From contig NZ_RSED01000014.1 in assembly GCF_003933735.1 (NCBI RefSeq), positions 1 through 64,000 of the forward strand: DNA of 64,000 nt, written 5' to 3'. Shown in pieces: positions 8,490 to 18,500 of this stretch (within the stretch, counting starts at the first letter, position 1; each line of letters begins with the position of its first letter). The notes under the pieces were generated by a model. The model was not told the origin of the DNA and did not search any database. It saw only the letters and a list, made by a program, of their open reading frames with translations. Made by a program: the position numbers and the translations under genes. The DNA comes from Aquabacterium soli (lineage in GTDB: Bacteria; Pseudomonadota; Gammaproteobacteria; Burkholderiales; Burkholderiaceae_C).

Positions 8490-9992
8490 ATGTCCTCTCC
8501 CAGCCCCCGTCCCGTGAGTCGTGGCACCCCCGTGGTCCAGGCCACGGTGTCCGATGCTGCCGTCAATGCTCCGCTCAACGCGGATTCCGTGGCGGCGGTG
8601 CTGGGCTGCCTTCGCACGGCCCTGGCCGCGCGCGACTGGCAGGGCAGTGCGGCGGAGGTTGTCTCGGAGATCGGCCAGCGCCTCAAATGCCTGCGGGTGT
8701 CCATTGGCTGGGTGGTGGCCGGGCAATTGCGCATCGTCGCGCTGTCCGATGGGGTGGTGCTGGCCGAAGGGCAAGCCATCCCGGAGCTGAACCAGGCCAT
8801 GCTCGAGGCCGTGCACCAGCACACCACGCTGGCATGGCCACAGGCCACCCGCAATGCCGTGCGCATCACGCTCGCCCACCAGAACCTGTTCAAGGTGCAG
8901 GGCCTGGGCGGCGTGGTGAGTGTGCCGCTGGCCCATCGTGGCCGGGTGATCGGGGTGATCACCTGCGAGCGCTCCGTCATGTCCGACCCCTTGGCCGTGC
9001 GTGTGCTCGAAGAGGTGGTCCGGGTGGCGTTCGAGCCGCAGGAGGTCCGCTGGCTGGAACAATTGGCCGAAGGCCTCGCGCCTCTGCTGTACCTGCGCTA
9101 TAAGCTCGATCGACCGTGGGTGGAGCGCCTGCGCGCAGGTGCGATCGTGCTGGGCTATCGCCTGAAAGACCCGGCCGAGCGGCGCCTGCGCTGGTCCGTG
9201 CTGGCGGTGGTCTGGCTGCTGACGGTCGGCCTGCTGTGGCCCGTGCCTTACAGCGTGAGCGCGACCGCGCGCCTGGAGGGCTCGGTGCAGCGGGTGCTCA
9301 GTGCCGCACAGGATGGCTACCTCAGAGAGGTCCATGTGCGGCCGGGTGATGTGGTCAAGGCAGGGCAGTTGCTGGCCGAACTGTCAGACGATGAACTCCA
9401 GTCATCGCGCCGGGCGCGGCAGGCAGATGTGGCGCAGCAGGAAAATGCCTTCGCCGAGGCCTTCGCAAGGGGCGACCGTGCCCAGGCGGCCCAGGCCCAG
9501 GCCAAGCTCGCCGAGGCGAAGGCCCAGCTCGGCCTGGTGGAGCAGCAGCTCAGCCGTGTGCGACTGACCGCGCCGTTCGACGGCGTCGTGATCCAGGGTG
9601 ATCTGCGGCAGCAACTGGGCGGGCCGGTCAAGCGTGGCGAAGCCTTGCTGACCCTGGCACCCGGGCTGGACTGGCGCGTGATCCTCGAGGTGGGCGAATC
9701 TGATGTGGCGCAGTTGGAGCGAGGCCAGACCGCCACCTTGCGCCTGGCCGCCATGCCGGGGCAACCCATAGCCCTGGTGCTGGCCCGTGTGACACCCGTC
9801 GCGCGCACGACGGCCGATGGCGTGCGCTACGAAGTGGAAGCCTGGCCGGCTGGCAAAGGGGCCGGACTGGCCGGCTTGAGGCCGGGCCTTGAAGGCGTGG
9901 CCAAGGTGGATCTGCCCTCCAGGCCGCTGCTCATACGCTGGGTCGTGCGGGCCTGGAACTGGTTGGGCATGCTCACCTGGTCCTGGTTTTGA
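8490..9992 (+). CDS. GAF domain-membrane-HlyD adaptor fusion protein
   Basis: About 500 residues with an unusual architecture. Residues ~35-195 resemble a GAF domain and contain GLGGVVSVPLAHRGRVIGVI, the usual GAF core. A single membrane segment (SVLAVVWLLTVGLLWPVPYS, ~235-254) follows. The rest is HlyD/membrane-fusion-like: a lipoyl half (LREVHVRPGDVVKAGQLLAE), a helical hairpin rich in Ala/Gln, a second lipoyl half (RLTAPFDGVVIQGD) and a beta-barrel. The GAF part should be cytoplasmic and the adaptor periplasmic. The ATG at 8490 is preferred; a TTG at 8478 is possible. It is followed after 15 bp by the M50 gene. The protein probably couples an intracellular signal to export across the envelope. 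Confidence 0.85.
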   Translation: MSSPSPRPVSRGTPVVQATVSDAAVNAPLNADSVAAVLGCLRTALAARDWQGSAAEVVSEIGQRLKCLRVSIGWVVAGQLRIVALSDGVVLAEGQAIPELNQAMLEAVHQHTTLAWPQATRNAVRITLAHQNLFKVQGLGGVVSVPLAHRGRVIGVITCERSVMSDPLAVRVLEEVVRVAFEPQEVRWLEQLAEGLAPLLYLRYKLDRPWVERLRAGAIVLGYRLKDPAERRLRWSVLAVVWLLTVGLLWPVPYSVSATARLEGSVQRVLSAAQDGYLREVHVRPGDVVKAGQLLAELSDDELQSSRRARQADVAQQENAFAEAFARGDRAQAAQAQAKLAEAKAQLGLVEQQLSRVRLTAPFDGVVIQGDLRQQLGGPVKRGEALLTLAPGLDWRVILEVGESDVAQLERGQTATLRLAAMPGQPIALVLARVTPVARTTADGVRYEVEAWPAGKGAGLAGLRPGLEGVAKVDLPSRPLLIRWVVRAWNWLGMLTWSWF

Positions 9993-10007
9993 GCCGGGAG
10001 GCCGGCC

Positions 10008-12176
10008 ATGCAAGACACCCTGCTGTCACCTTACTGGTACCGGATCTCGGCGCTGCATCCGCGGCTCAAGCCGCACGTCTCGGTGCGCATGCAGACCACC
10101 CGTGGTCAGGCTTGGTACGTGCTGTTCAACCAGGCCACCGGGCGCTACCACCGTGTCAATGCCCAGGCGTATGAGCTGGTCGGCCGGCTCGATGGCCGGC
10201 ACAGTGTGGAAGAAGTGTGGGCCGTGCTGCTGGAGCAGCTGGGTGACGAGGCACCTTCACAGCACGATGTGATCCGCATCCTGGGCCAGATGACCGATGC
10301 CGGGCTGATCCAGGCCGAGGTGGCGCCCGATGTGCGCCAACTGGTGCGCGATGGACATGAGCGTCATCGCAAGGAGAAGCGGGCGAGGCTCAACCCCTTG
10401 TCTTTCCGCCTGGGGTTGTTCAACCCTTCGGCGCTGCTGGAGCGGCTGGTGCCTTTCGGCCGCTTGTTCTGGAATGGCTGGGCCACCGCGTTCTGGTTCC
10501 TGTTGGTGATCGGGGCCGCCTGGGCCGTGCTGGTGAACCTGCCCGAGGTGCTGGTGTATGGGCGCCATTACTTCATGTCGCCTGGCTACCTGGCCGCGGC
10601 CTGGGTGATCTACCCGCTGATGAAGGCGCTGCACGAGCTGGGCCATGCGCTGGCCTTGCGCCGCTACGGCTGCGAGGTGCCCGAGGTGGGGGTGAACTTC
10701 TTCATGTTCGTGCCCATGCCCTATGTGGATGCCAGCTCCTCGAATCGGCTGGTCAACCGATGGCAGCGCGCGCGCATCAGCGTGGCCGGCATCGGGGTGG
10801 AACTGGCCCTGGCGGCCCTGGCAGCGATCGTGTGGCTGAACGTGGAGGACGGTTGGATCCGCCAGGCCAGCTTTGTCGTCATGAGCCTGGGAGGCCTGTC
10901 CACCTTGCTGTTCAACGGCAACCCGCTGATGAAGCTTGATGGCTATTACGTGATGTGCGATGCGCTGGACCTGCCCAATCTGGCGGGACGCAGCGGACGC
11001 ATGCTGGGCCAGCTGTGGCGCACCTTGTTCATGGGGGTGCTGGGCGTGCCTCGCGATGCCTTCGACAACAGCGTCACGGCCGCCGATGCCTTCGAGCGCT
11101 GGGCCTTGTACATCTACGCCCCGGCGTCTTGGGCCTATCGCGTGGGCGTCAGCGCGCTGATCGTGAGCTGGGCGGCCGACAAGGTGACCTGGCTCGGGGT
11201 GGGGGTGGCCGCCTGGTCCGTCTGGACCTTGTTTGCGCAGCCCGTGTGGCTGTGGACGCAGGCGCTGGCTTCGCAGCCCCGTGTCACGGCGATCCGTGGG
11301 CGCCTGGTGATGGCGGTGGGCAGCGCCGTGGTGCTCGGCGGCGTGGGGGCCATGCTGGTGCCGCTGCCATCCTCACTGGTGGTCGAAGGCATGGTCTGGC
11401 TGCCGGACGACGCCCTGGTGCGCGCGGCGGCCGATGGTGAAATCGAGACGGTGTGGGTACGCAGCGAGACCTCCGTGGAGCAGGGCGCCAAGCTGATCTC
11501 GCTGAAATCGCCCACGCTCAGTGCCCAGCGCGAAGTGTTGCTGGCCCAGATTGAACGCTCCGAGGCTGAGTTCAACTCCGCGTTCGGTGCAGAGCCCCTG
11601 AAGATGCGCAATGCGCAGGATGCCCTCACACGTGACCGGGCCGCGCTGGCACAGGTGGACCGTGACCTGTCCGCCAATGTGCTGCGGGCTGGCGATTCGG
11701 GCAAGTTCGTGCTGTCGCGGCAGGAGGATCTGGAAGGGCTGCAGGTCAACCGAGGGCAGGTGCTGGCCTATGTGCTCAACGACCGGCCCGCCGTGATCCG
11801 GGCCGTGGTGCCCCAGCGTGACATCGACAGCGTGCGCCATCGGCTGCGCAAGGTGCAGGTGATGCTGGACGAAGCCCCCGGCCATGCCATGCCGGCCCAT
11901 CTGCTGCGCGAGGTACCTGCCGCGGCCGACCGCCTGCCCCAGGCCGCCATGGGAGACCGCAAGGGTGGGCGCGTGCCCACGGATCCGGCCGATGAGGAGG
12001 GATTGCGGCCGATGGAGCCAACGTACGTGCTCGATGTGCAGCTCAACCACGGCCTGGCGCGCGCTGGCGGGCTGGCACGCGTGCGGCTGGATCTGGCACC
12101 GCAAAGCCTGCTGGACACCGTGCTGCAGCGCCTGAGGCAGCTGTTGCTGCGCCACTTCTCGGACATCAGGGCATGA
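10008..12176 (+). CDS. PqqD-like / M50 zinc metalloprotease / HlyD-like membrane protein
   Basis: A 722-residue multi-domain membrane protein. Residues ~20-115 resemble a PqqD-type peptide-binding domain. Several membrane segments follow, with the site-2-protease zinc motif HELGH at 209-213 and the second-ligand motif NPLMKLDGYY near 305-314. The C-terminal third (after a membrane segment near 430-455) is a HlyD/lipoyl-like periplasmic region: VRAAADGEIETVWVRSETSV, a helical stretch, and a barrel. The family is often called putative peptide zinc metalloprotease. GGGAGG-type ribosome-binding sequence lies 6 bases before the ATG. The stop overlaps the next start as ATGA. The zinc motifs look intact, so activity is plausible. 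The substrate is unknown; the giant exoprotein in this operon is the obvious candidate. Confidence 0.86.
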   Translation: MQDTLLSPYWYRISALHPRLKPHVSVRMQTTRGQAWYVLFNQATGRYHRVNAQAYELVGRLDGRHSVEEVWAVLLEQLGDEAPSQHDVIRILGQMTDAGLIQAEVAPDVRQLVRDGHERHRKEKRARLNPLSFRLGLFNPSALLERLVPFGRLFWNGWATAFWFLLVIGAAWAVLVNLPEVLVYGRHYFMSPGYLAAAWVIYPLMKALHELGHALALRRYGCEVPEVGVNFFMFVPMPYVDASSSNRLVNRWQRARISVAGIGVELALAALAAIVWLNVEDGWIRQASFVVMSLGGLSTLLFNGNPLMKLDGYYVMCDALDLPNLAGRSGRMLGQLWRTLFMGVLGVPRDAFDNSVTAADAFERWALYIYAPASWAYRVGVSALIVSWAADKVTWLGVGVAAWSVWTLFAQPVWLWTQALASQPRVTAIRGRLVMAVGSAVVLGGVGAMLVPLPSSLVVEGMVWLPDDALVRAAADGEIETVWVRSETSVEQGAKLISLKSPTLSAQREVLLAQIERSEAEFNSAFGAEPLKMRNAQDALTRDRAALAQVDRDLSANVLRAGDSGKFVLSRQEDLEGLQVNRGQVLAYVLNDRPAVIRAVVPQRDIDSVRHRLRKVQVMLDEAPGHAMPAHLLREVPAAADRLPQAAMGDRKGGRVPTDPADEEGLRPMEPTYVLDVQLNHGLARAGGLARVRLDLAPQSLLDTVLQRLRQLLLRHFSDIRA

Positions 12177-14200
12177 CCCCGTTGCCTGCAGGTGGCCCAC
12201 CGGGGGCGGCGCCGCGAGCCATCTGGTCCGATCGCATCGCGCTGGGTTCGCGGCTGCCGGTACCCGGCTCCGTGATGGGCCACTACCCGGTGCGCGATGC
12301 GCCAGAGCTGTCCAACAGCCCGACGTGGGCGCTGGTCCAGGCCTGGTGGCGCATGCCGGGGCGCCCCTCGACCTACCGGGGCAGGCGCTTCGTGGCGCGT
12401 GTTCGCCAGGCCCAGGCCCAGTGGCAGGCGCTGTCGACACCACAGATGGCCGAACACCTGGACCGGTTGCGCGCCGCCTTGTCCGTGAACGGTTTCACCG
12501 ATGCGCTGGCCGCCCGGGCCATGGGCGCCGTGTGCCTGCGCGTGCAGCAGCAACTGGGCTGGCAGGTGCACGACGTGCAGTTGAGAGGCGCGTGGTGGAT
12601 GCTGGGTCAGCGCCTGATCGAGATGGCCACCGGGGAAGGCAAGTCGCTCACGGTGGTGCTGGCGGCGGGCACCGCCGCGCTGGCGGGCATCCCCGTGCAT
12701 GTGATGACGGCCAATGACTACCTGGCCCGTCGCGATGCGGAGCAGTGGACGCCCTTGTACGCCTCGCTGGGCTTGAGCGTGGCCTGGGTGACGGCGGCGA
12801 GCACCGCTGCCGAGCGCCGCGATGCCTATCAGCATGACGTGGTCTACGTGACGGCCAAGGAAGTGGCGTTCGACTACCTGCGTGACCGCGCTGCGCGCCA
12901 CCAGGGGCAGGACGATGCCGTGGTGCTGCGGGGCCTGTGCATGGCGGTGATCGACGAGGCCGACAGCATCCTGATCGACGAGGCGTGCACGCCCCTGGTG
13001 CTGTCGCAGGCCTTGCCGTCGCGCCAGGCCGAGCAGCAGCATCGGCTGTCGCTGTTCCTGGCGCGCCAGATGCAGGTCGGGCGAGACTTCGACTGGGGGC
13101 CGCAGCAGGCGCTGAACTGGCACGAGGTGGGGGTGGAGCGCCTCGCCTCTCTGGCAGCCAATCTGCAGGGCCCCTGGAAACTCAAGCGCTACCGCGAGGA
13201 CCAGGTCGGCCTGGCCCTCACGGCCCTGCACGTGCTGGAGCGCGATGCGCACTACCTGCTGCGTGACGGCGAGGTCCACATCATCGACGGCACCACGGGC
13301 CGCCTGGCCATCGGGCGGGCATGGTCGCGGGGCTTGCACCAGATGGTCTGCATCAAGGAAGGCCTGGCGGCCACGCCGGAAACGGAAACCGTGTCGCAGA
13401 CCACCTACCAGGAGTTCTTTCCCTGCTACCACCTGGTGTGCGGATTGAGCGGCACCTTGTGGGAAGAGCGGCAGGAACTGCTGGCCGTTTACGGCCTGCC
13501 TGTGCTGCAGGTGCCGTTGCGCCAACCGGGGCGTCGGCTGGATCTGGGCACGGTGCTGACACCGGACGCCGAGGCCAAGTGGTCGACCGTGGCGCGGCAG
13601 GTGGCCGTCCAGGCGGGGCAGGGAAGGGCGGTGCTCGTGGGCACGAACACCGTGGCCGATTCCGAGCGCCTGTCGGCCGTGTTGTCAGCGCAGGGGGTGA
13701 TGCACCGCGTGCTCAATGCCCGGCACGATGAACATGAAGGTTCGGCCGAGCGCGAGGTGATCGACGCAGCAGGCCAGCCCGGGGCGATCACCGTGGCCAC
13801 CCACATGGCGGGGCGCGGCACGGACATCCATCTGGGGGCCCAGGTTCTGGCGCAGGGGGGGCTGCACGTTCTGAACACCCACCTCAATGCGTCCCGGCGC
13901 ATCGATCGGCAGCTTTATGGACGCGCGGCGCGCCAGGGGCAGCCTGGGTCATTCGAGTGCGTGTTGTCCTGTACGGACGAAGCCATTCGCCCTTGGGCGG
14001 AAGGTGCCTTCGCCGGCGCATTGCTCCGGACCAACCTGGGCGGTCAGTCTGGCGTGCGCCAGGCCCTGGTGCGTGCGCTGTGCGGCTTGATCCAGCGTCA
14101 GGAGGGGCGCAAGGCCTTCTGGAGACGCTGGCACCTGCTCCAGCTTCAGATGGCCATGCATCGGCAGCTCGCGTGGGCTGGACGCGACGACGGGCGCTGA
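12173..14200 (+). CDS. Short SecA-like preprotein translocase ATPase
   Basis: 675 residues with clear SecA DEAD-motor signatures: ATGEGKSL (Walker A, Lys157), VIDEADSILIDEACTPL (Walker B, Asp261-Glu262), an IIDGTTGRL...GLHQ segment matching the end of the preprotein-crosslinking domain, THMAGRGTDIHLG, and RRIDRQLYGRAARQG (arginine fingers near 575-586). Housekeeping SecA is about 900 residues. Here the C-terminal scaffold/wing is shortened and no Cys-rich SEC-C zinc motif is seen. Divergences include Ser for Thr in the P-loop and ACTPL for ARTPL. It is therefore an accessory SecA, translationally coupled by ATGA to the M50 gene, and is probably dedicated to a local substrate. Confidence 0.88.
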   Translation: MTPLPAGGPPGAAPRAIWSDRIALGSRLPVPGSVMGHYPVRDAPELSNSPTWALVQAWWRMPGRPSTYRGRRFVARVRQAQAQWQALSTPQMAEHLDRLRAALSVNGFTDALAARAMGAVCLRVQQQLGWQVHDVQLRGAWWMLGQRLIEMATGEGKSLTVVLAAGTAALAGIPVHVMTANDYLARRDAEQWTPLYASLGLSVAWVTAASTAAERRDAYQHDVVYVTAKEVAFDYLRDRAARHQGQDDAVVLRGLCMAVIDEADSILIDEACTPLVLSQALPSRQAEQQHRLSLFLARQMQVGRDFDWGPQQALNWHEVGVERLASLAANLQGPWKLKRYREDQVGLALTALHVLERDAHYLLRDGEVHIIDGTTGRLAIGRAWSRGLHQMVCIKEGLAATPETETVSQTTYQEFFPCYHLVCGLSGTLWEERQELLAVYGLPVLQVPLRQPGRRLDLGTVLTPDAEAKWSTVARQVAVQAGQGRAVLVGTNTVADSERLSAVLSAQGVMHRVLNARHDEHEGSAEREVIDAAGQPGAITVATHMAGRGTDIHLGAQVLAQGGLHVLNTHLNASRRIDRQLYGRAARQGQPGSFECVLSCTDEAIRPWAEGAFAGALLRTNLGGQSGVRQALVRALCGLIQRQEGRKAFWRRWHLLQLQMAMHRQLAWAGRDDGR

Positions 14201-14241
14201 TTTCTGGCTGCCTTCATGCGCCAAGCAGGGTTTTTCCGTCG

Positions 14242-14269
14242 TTTATCGCGCCATACGGGGCGCGATAAA
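14242..14269. promoter_or_regulatory. 11-bp palindrome in the SecA-like/adaptor intergenic gap
   Basis: TTTATCGCGCC and GGCGCGATAAA form a perfect inverted repeat with a 6-nt spacer, in the ~220-bp gap between the SecA-like gene and the adaptor gene. There is no T run downstream on either strand, so an operator or mRNA hairpin fits better than an intrinsic terminator. Confidence 0.5.
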
Positions 14270-14421
14270 GGTACAACATGCAAAAGTGTGGCCGCAGCAG
14301 CGTTTTCTGACCGGTTTGTCAGAGGCCTCAAGTTCCGCGCTGCCTGGCCGATGAGTACCGTGTGATGAAAAACCGAGACCCCCTTCCAGGTGGGCCCCAC
14401 AGGCGGGAGCCAAGCTTGAAG

Positions 14422-15552
14422 ATGATTCCCATCAGACCTCTGTTGACGTTGCTCGCCGGCATTTCGATGCTGGTGTCGGCGCGTGCCGAGGTGATGGGGT
14501 GCCTGGTCGAGCCCGACCGGGTCGCCGATGTCGGCAGCCAGTCCATCGGTGTGCTTGAGCGCCTGCTGGTCGAGCGGGGTGACCACGTGGTGTCCGGCCA
14601 GGTGCTGGCCCGGTTGTCGGCCCAGGTCGAACGCGCCTCCGTGTCGGTGGCAGAAGCCCGCTCCGAGGCCGATGCCGAAGTGCGCCAGGCGATTGCCGCG
14701 GCCGAACTGGCGCAGCGCAAGCTTCAGCGTGCCAGGGATCTGCTCAAGCAGGAGTTCGTCTCCGACCAGGCGGTGGAGCAGGCCGATGCCGAGTACCGTG
14801 TGGCCGAGCAGCGGGTCTCGCAGGCGCGGGAATCACAGAAGGTGTCCCAGCGCGAATACCGTCTGTCGGCCGCTCAACTGGGGCAGCGTGATGTGCGCAG
14901 CCCCTTCGATGGCATCGTGATCGAGCGCTACCGCACGGAAGGCGAGCGCATCGAGCGTGAACCCGTGGTGCGCGTGGCCCGCATCGACCCCCTTCGTGTC
15001 GAGGCCATCGTGCCGGCCTCGCAATTCGGCAGCATCGCCACCGGCCAGGTGGCCACGATCCGCACGGATCTGCCGAACTTCAGCACCTTGTCGGCCAAGG
15101 TGGTGCTGGTCGACCGCGTGATCGACCCGGCCTCCAACAGCTTCCGCGTGCGGCTGACCCTGCCCAACCCCGAGAATCGCATCCCGTCGGGTCTGCGGTG
15201 CCGGGTGGATTTCGCCACATCGCAGCCGTCGGGCTCGCCCTCGGCTCCTGCGCAACCGGGCGCTGTCACGCCCACCAAGGCGCCGGCTCCTAAGCCTGCC
15301 ACGCCCGCCAAGGGCACCACCGCCTCGGCCCAGCCCCAGGCGCAACCAGTTTCCCCTCAGACGGTGCCTCACCAGGCGCGGCCCGTCTCTCAGCTGTCCA
15401 CACGCCTGGCCACGGCCCCACGGGCCCCCGAGCGGATGCTGGTCAAGCAGTACCTGACGTCACGAGAGCCGCGGCTTTCCATGTCGTCCCAGATATCCGT
15501 GCCACGTTTGTCGTCACTGGATACTGATCGCCCTTTGCTGTCCCTGCGATGA
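14422..15552 (+). CDS. HlyD/RND-type periplasmic adaptor protein
   Basis: Exported adaptor of 376 residues. The N-terminus MIPIRPLLTLLAGISMLVSA is a signal peptide ending at ARA. It is followed by a lipoyl half (VLERLLVERGDHVVSGQVLA), a coiled-coil hairpin (~65-145), the second lipoyl half (VRSPFDGIVIERYRTEGERI) and a beta-barrel. The C-terminal ~100 residues are a Pro/Ala/Thr-rich low-complexity tail with no adaptor homology. The ATG at 14422 was chosen because the signal peptide follows directly. A TTG at 14416 has a better-spaced GGGAG, and GTG/ATG codons at 14362/14365 are also in frame. It could bridge an inner-membrane component to an outer-membrane channel, but no TolC gene is in the window. 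Confidence 0.85.
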   Translation: MIPIRPLLTLLAGISMLVSARAEVMGCLVEPDRVADVGSQSIGVLERLLVERGDHVVSGQVLARLSAQVERASVSVAEARSEADAEVRQAIAAAELAQRKLQRARDLLKQEFVSDQAVEQADAEYRVAEQRVSQARESQKVSQREYRLSAAQLGQRDVRSPFDGIVIERYRTEGERIEREPVVRVARIDPLRVEAIVPASQFGSIATGQVATIRTDLPNFSTLSAKVVLVDRVIDPASNSFRVRLTLPNPENRIPSGLRCRVDFATSQPSGSPSAPAQPGAVTPTKAPAPKPATPAKGTTASAQPQAQPVSPQTVPHQARPVSQLSTRLATAPRAPERMLVKQYLTSREPRLSMSSQISVPRLSSLDTDRPLLSLR

Positions 15553-15579
15553 GATTCCTATGTTCTGGGAGTCATCGAC

Positions 15580-18500
15580 ATGTCGGCAACGACAGGATGT
15601 CGAGGTACCCGCTTCGTGTTCGAGGAGCTCGAGACGAGGCTGCTGTACTCTGCGGACCTGGCACAGGCTGCGGGCATGCCTTTGCCTGCCTCGCCCTCAG
15701 GAGGCACCCACCCGGCTGAAAAGCCGGGGGCGCTGCTCGATGCGCGCCAGCTGAATCACCCGGCCGCCCTGGCCTTCGAATGCCTGCTCCCGCAAGGGGC
15801 CCAGGATACCGAGGCCAGCACGCTGGTGACCCCCGCCACCGCCGCTGATCCACTGCGCCATGAGATCGTCTTCGTCGACATGGCGGTGGACGGGGCGGCA
15901 GAACTGCTGCAGGGTTTGCAGGCAGCGGCCACACCCGGTCGGCAAGTGGACATCGTGGCCATCCCGGCGGGCAGCGACGGGTTCGCAGTCATCACCGACA
16001 CCCTGGCCGGACGCACGGGCCTCGACGCGGTGCACATCCTGGGCCATGCCGATGGCCACGGTCTGCAGTTGGGCACCACGCGGCTGGATGGCAGCACCCT
16101 CTCCAGCCATGCTCAGGCCCTGGCCGCTTGGGGTACGGCGTTGCAGGCCCAGGCCGACCTGATGTTTTACGGTTGCGATCTGGGCGCCACCACCGAGGGT
16201 CTAGCGCTGGTGCAGGACATGGCCTTGCTGACCGGCGCCGATGTGGCCGCCAGCAACGACCTCACGGCCAACGCGGCGCATGGTGGCGACTGGGTGCTGG
16301 AGGTCCGCACCGGCACCATCGAATCGGAGAGCGTTGTCAACGATCCGCTGGCAGCGACCTGGAACGGCAGTTTGCTGGTGCTTCCCGGCGGCGGGCAGAC
16401 CGCCGCCCACACCGCCACAGTGGGCACACCCGAGGCCACCACCGGCCCGCGCAGCGTCGTGATGGACGGACAGGGTCGCTTCACGACCATCTGGAGCACC
16501 GGCACCGATGTGGCCTACCAGCGCTTCCTGGCCGATGGCACGGCGGACGCGGCGGCCGGCACGGTCAACAACGTCTATGCCGTCTATGGGGCCGCCGCAG
16601 CGGGCAATGGCGACGGGCGTTTCGCGGTGGCGTATTTCGAGTACTTCCCCGGCGTGCTGGGCCTGGTGCTGGCCGACGCCCACATCAAGCTCGATGTGTT
16701 CGATGCCAGTGGCACGCGCACCGCCAGCGTGACCGTGGCCGGCACCAACCTGCTCGAAGGCCTGCTGGGCAATGTGCTCACCGGCACGCCGCAGATCACG
16801 CCGACGGTGGCCATGGACGCCAGTGGCAACATCGCCGTGGCCTGGAACGTGGGCAACTTCATGGCGGTGTCCTGGTACGACAGTGCGGGCACGGCCTTGG
16901 GAGCGCAGGTGATCGATGCGGGTGTCGCAGCCAGCCAGGTGGCCCTGGCCATGGGCCCTTCGGGCACCGTGCTCAGCTGGACGCGCGGTGGTGACGGCGT
17001 GTTCGCGCAGGTCTACGACACCGCACGCGTGGCGCAGGGTGATGCGGTGACAGTGCCTGGCACGGCCACCGGCGTGCAGTCCGAATCCACGCTGGCCATG
17101 GACGGCAATGGCCGCACGCTGATCACCTGGAGCAGCACACAGGATGGCAGCGCAGACATCTTCGGCCGCTGGTTCTCGGCGGCCGGTACGCCCTTGGGGG
17201 CAGAGTTCAAGCTCAACACCGTCACCGCCGATGCGCAGACGGCATCGAGCCTGTCGGTCGACGCCAGCGGCCGGGCGGTCGTGGCCTGGCAGAGCCAGGG
17301 ACAGGATGGCTCGGGCGCCGGCATCTACTGGCGAGAGATCCTGGCCGATGGCACCTTGGGCGATCCGGAGGTGCGCGTCAACACCACCACGGCCGGTGAC
17401 CAGGTGCGGCCCAGCGTGGCGGGCAATGGTGGGCAGGCGGTGGTGGTCTGGACAGGCCTCGATGCCGGCAGCTCGACGGGGGTGTTCTTCCAGCGGCAGG
17501 TCCTGGCGGGCAACCAGGTGCCTGTCATCACCAGCCTGGGCGGTGGTGCCAGTGCCAGCGTGTCGGTTGCAGAGAACAACGCCCAGGTCGTCACCGTCAC
17601 CGCCACGGACGCCGACCTGGGCGCAGGTCAATTGGTCTACAGCCTGGCGGGGGGCGCGGATGCGGCCCTGTTTTCGATCGATGCCGGCACGGGCGTGCTG
17701 CGCTTCCTGGCCACCCCCGACCGCGATGCCCCGCAGGATGCGGATGGCAACAGCATCTACGATGTGATGGTGCAGGTCAGCGATGGGTCGGCCACCGACA
17801 CGCAGGCCGTGGCGGTCACGGTCACCGGGGTCAACGATGAAGTGCCGCGCATCACCAGCCTGGGCGGTGGCGCGGTGGCCACGGTCAACGTGGCCGAAAC
17901 GCTCACCACGGTCGTCACGGTCACGGCGGCCGATGCCGACCTGCCTGCCCAGCCCCTGGTCTACACCATCGTCGGGGGGGCTGATGCGGCCCGCTTCGCG
18001 ATCGATGCCGGCACGGGGTTGCTGCGCTTCGTCAGCGCCCCGGACTTCGAAGCCCCGGCGGATGCGGATGGCAACAACCTTTACGACGTGATCGTGCGGT
18101 CCAGCGATGGAACCTGGCTCGACGAGCAGGCCATCACCGTGCGTGTGATGGACGTGTCATCGCAGCTGGTGGTGGGCACCGTGGCCGACACCAACGACAC
18201 GGGCCTGGGCGGCAGCTTCACCATCGAGCAGCTCAATGCACGCATGGGCACGGATGGCGCCGTGTCGCTGCGCGAGGCCTTGATCGCCGCGAACAACACG
18301 CCGGGGCTGGACACCATCCGCTTTGCGATCACCGGGCCGGCGGGAGGACTGGGCGAATACACGCTCTTGATGGTCAGCGCCTTGCCCACGATCACCGATG
18401 CGGTCGTGATCGACGGCGCCAGCCAGCCGGGCAGCAGCGCACACCCATTGATCGTGCTCGATGGCAACGGCGTGAGCGGCCACGGGATCACGCTCGGAGC

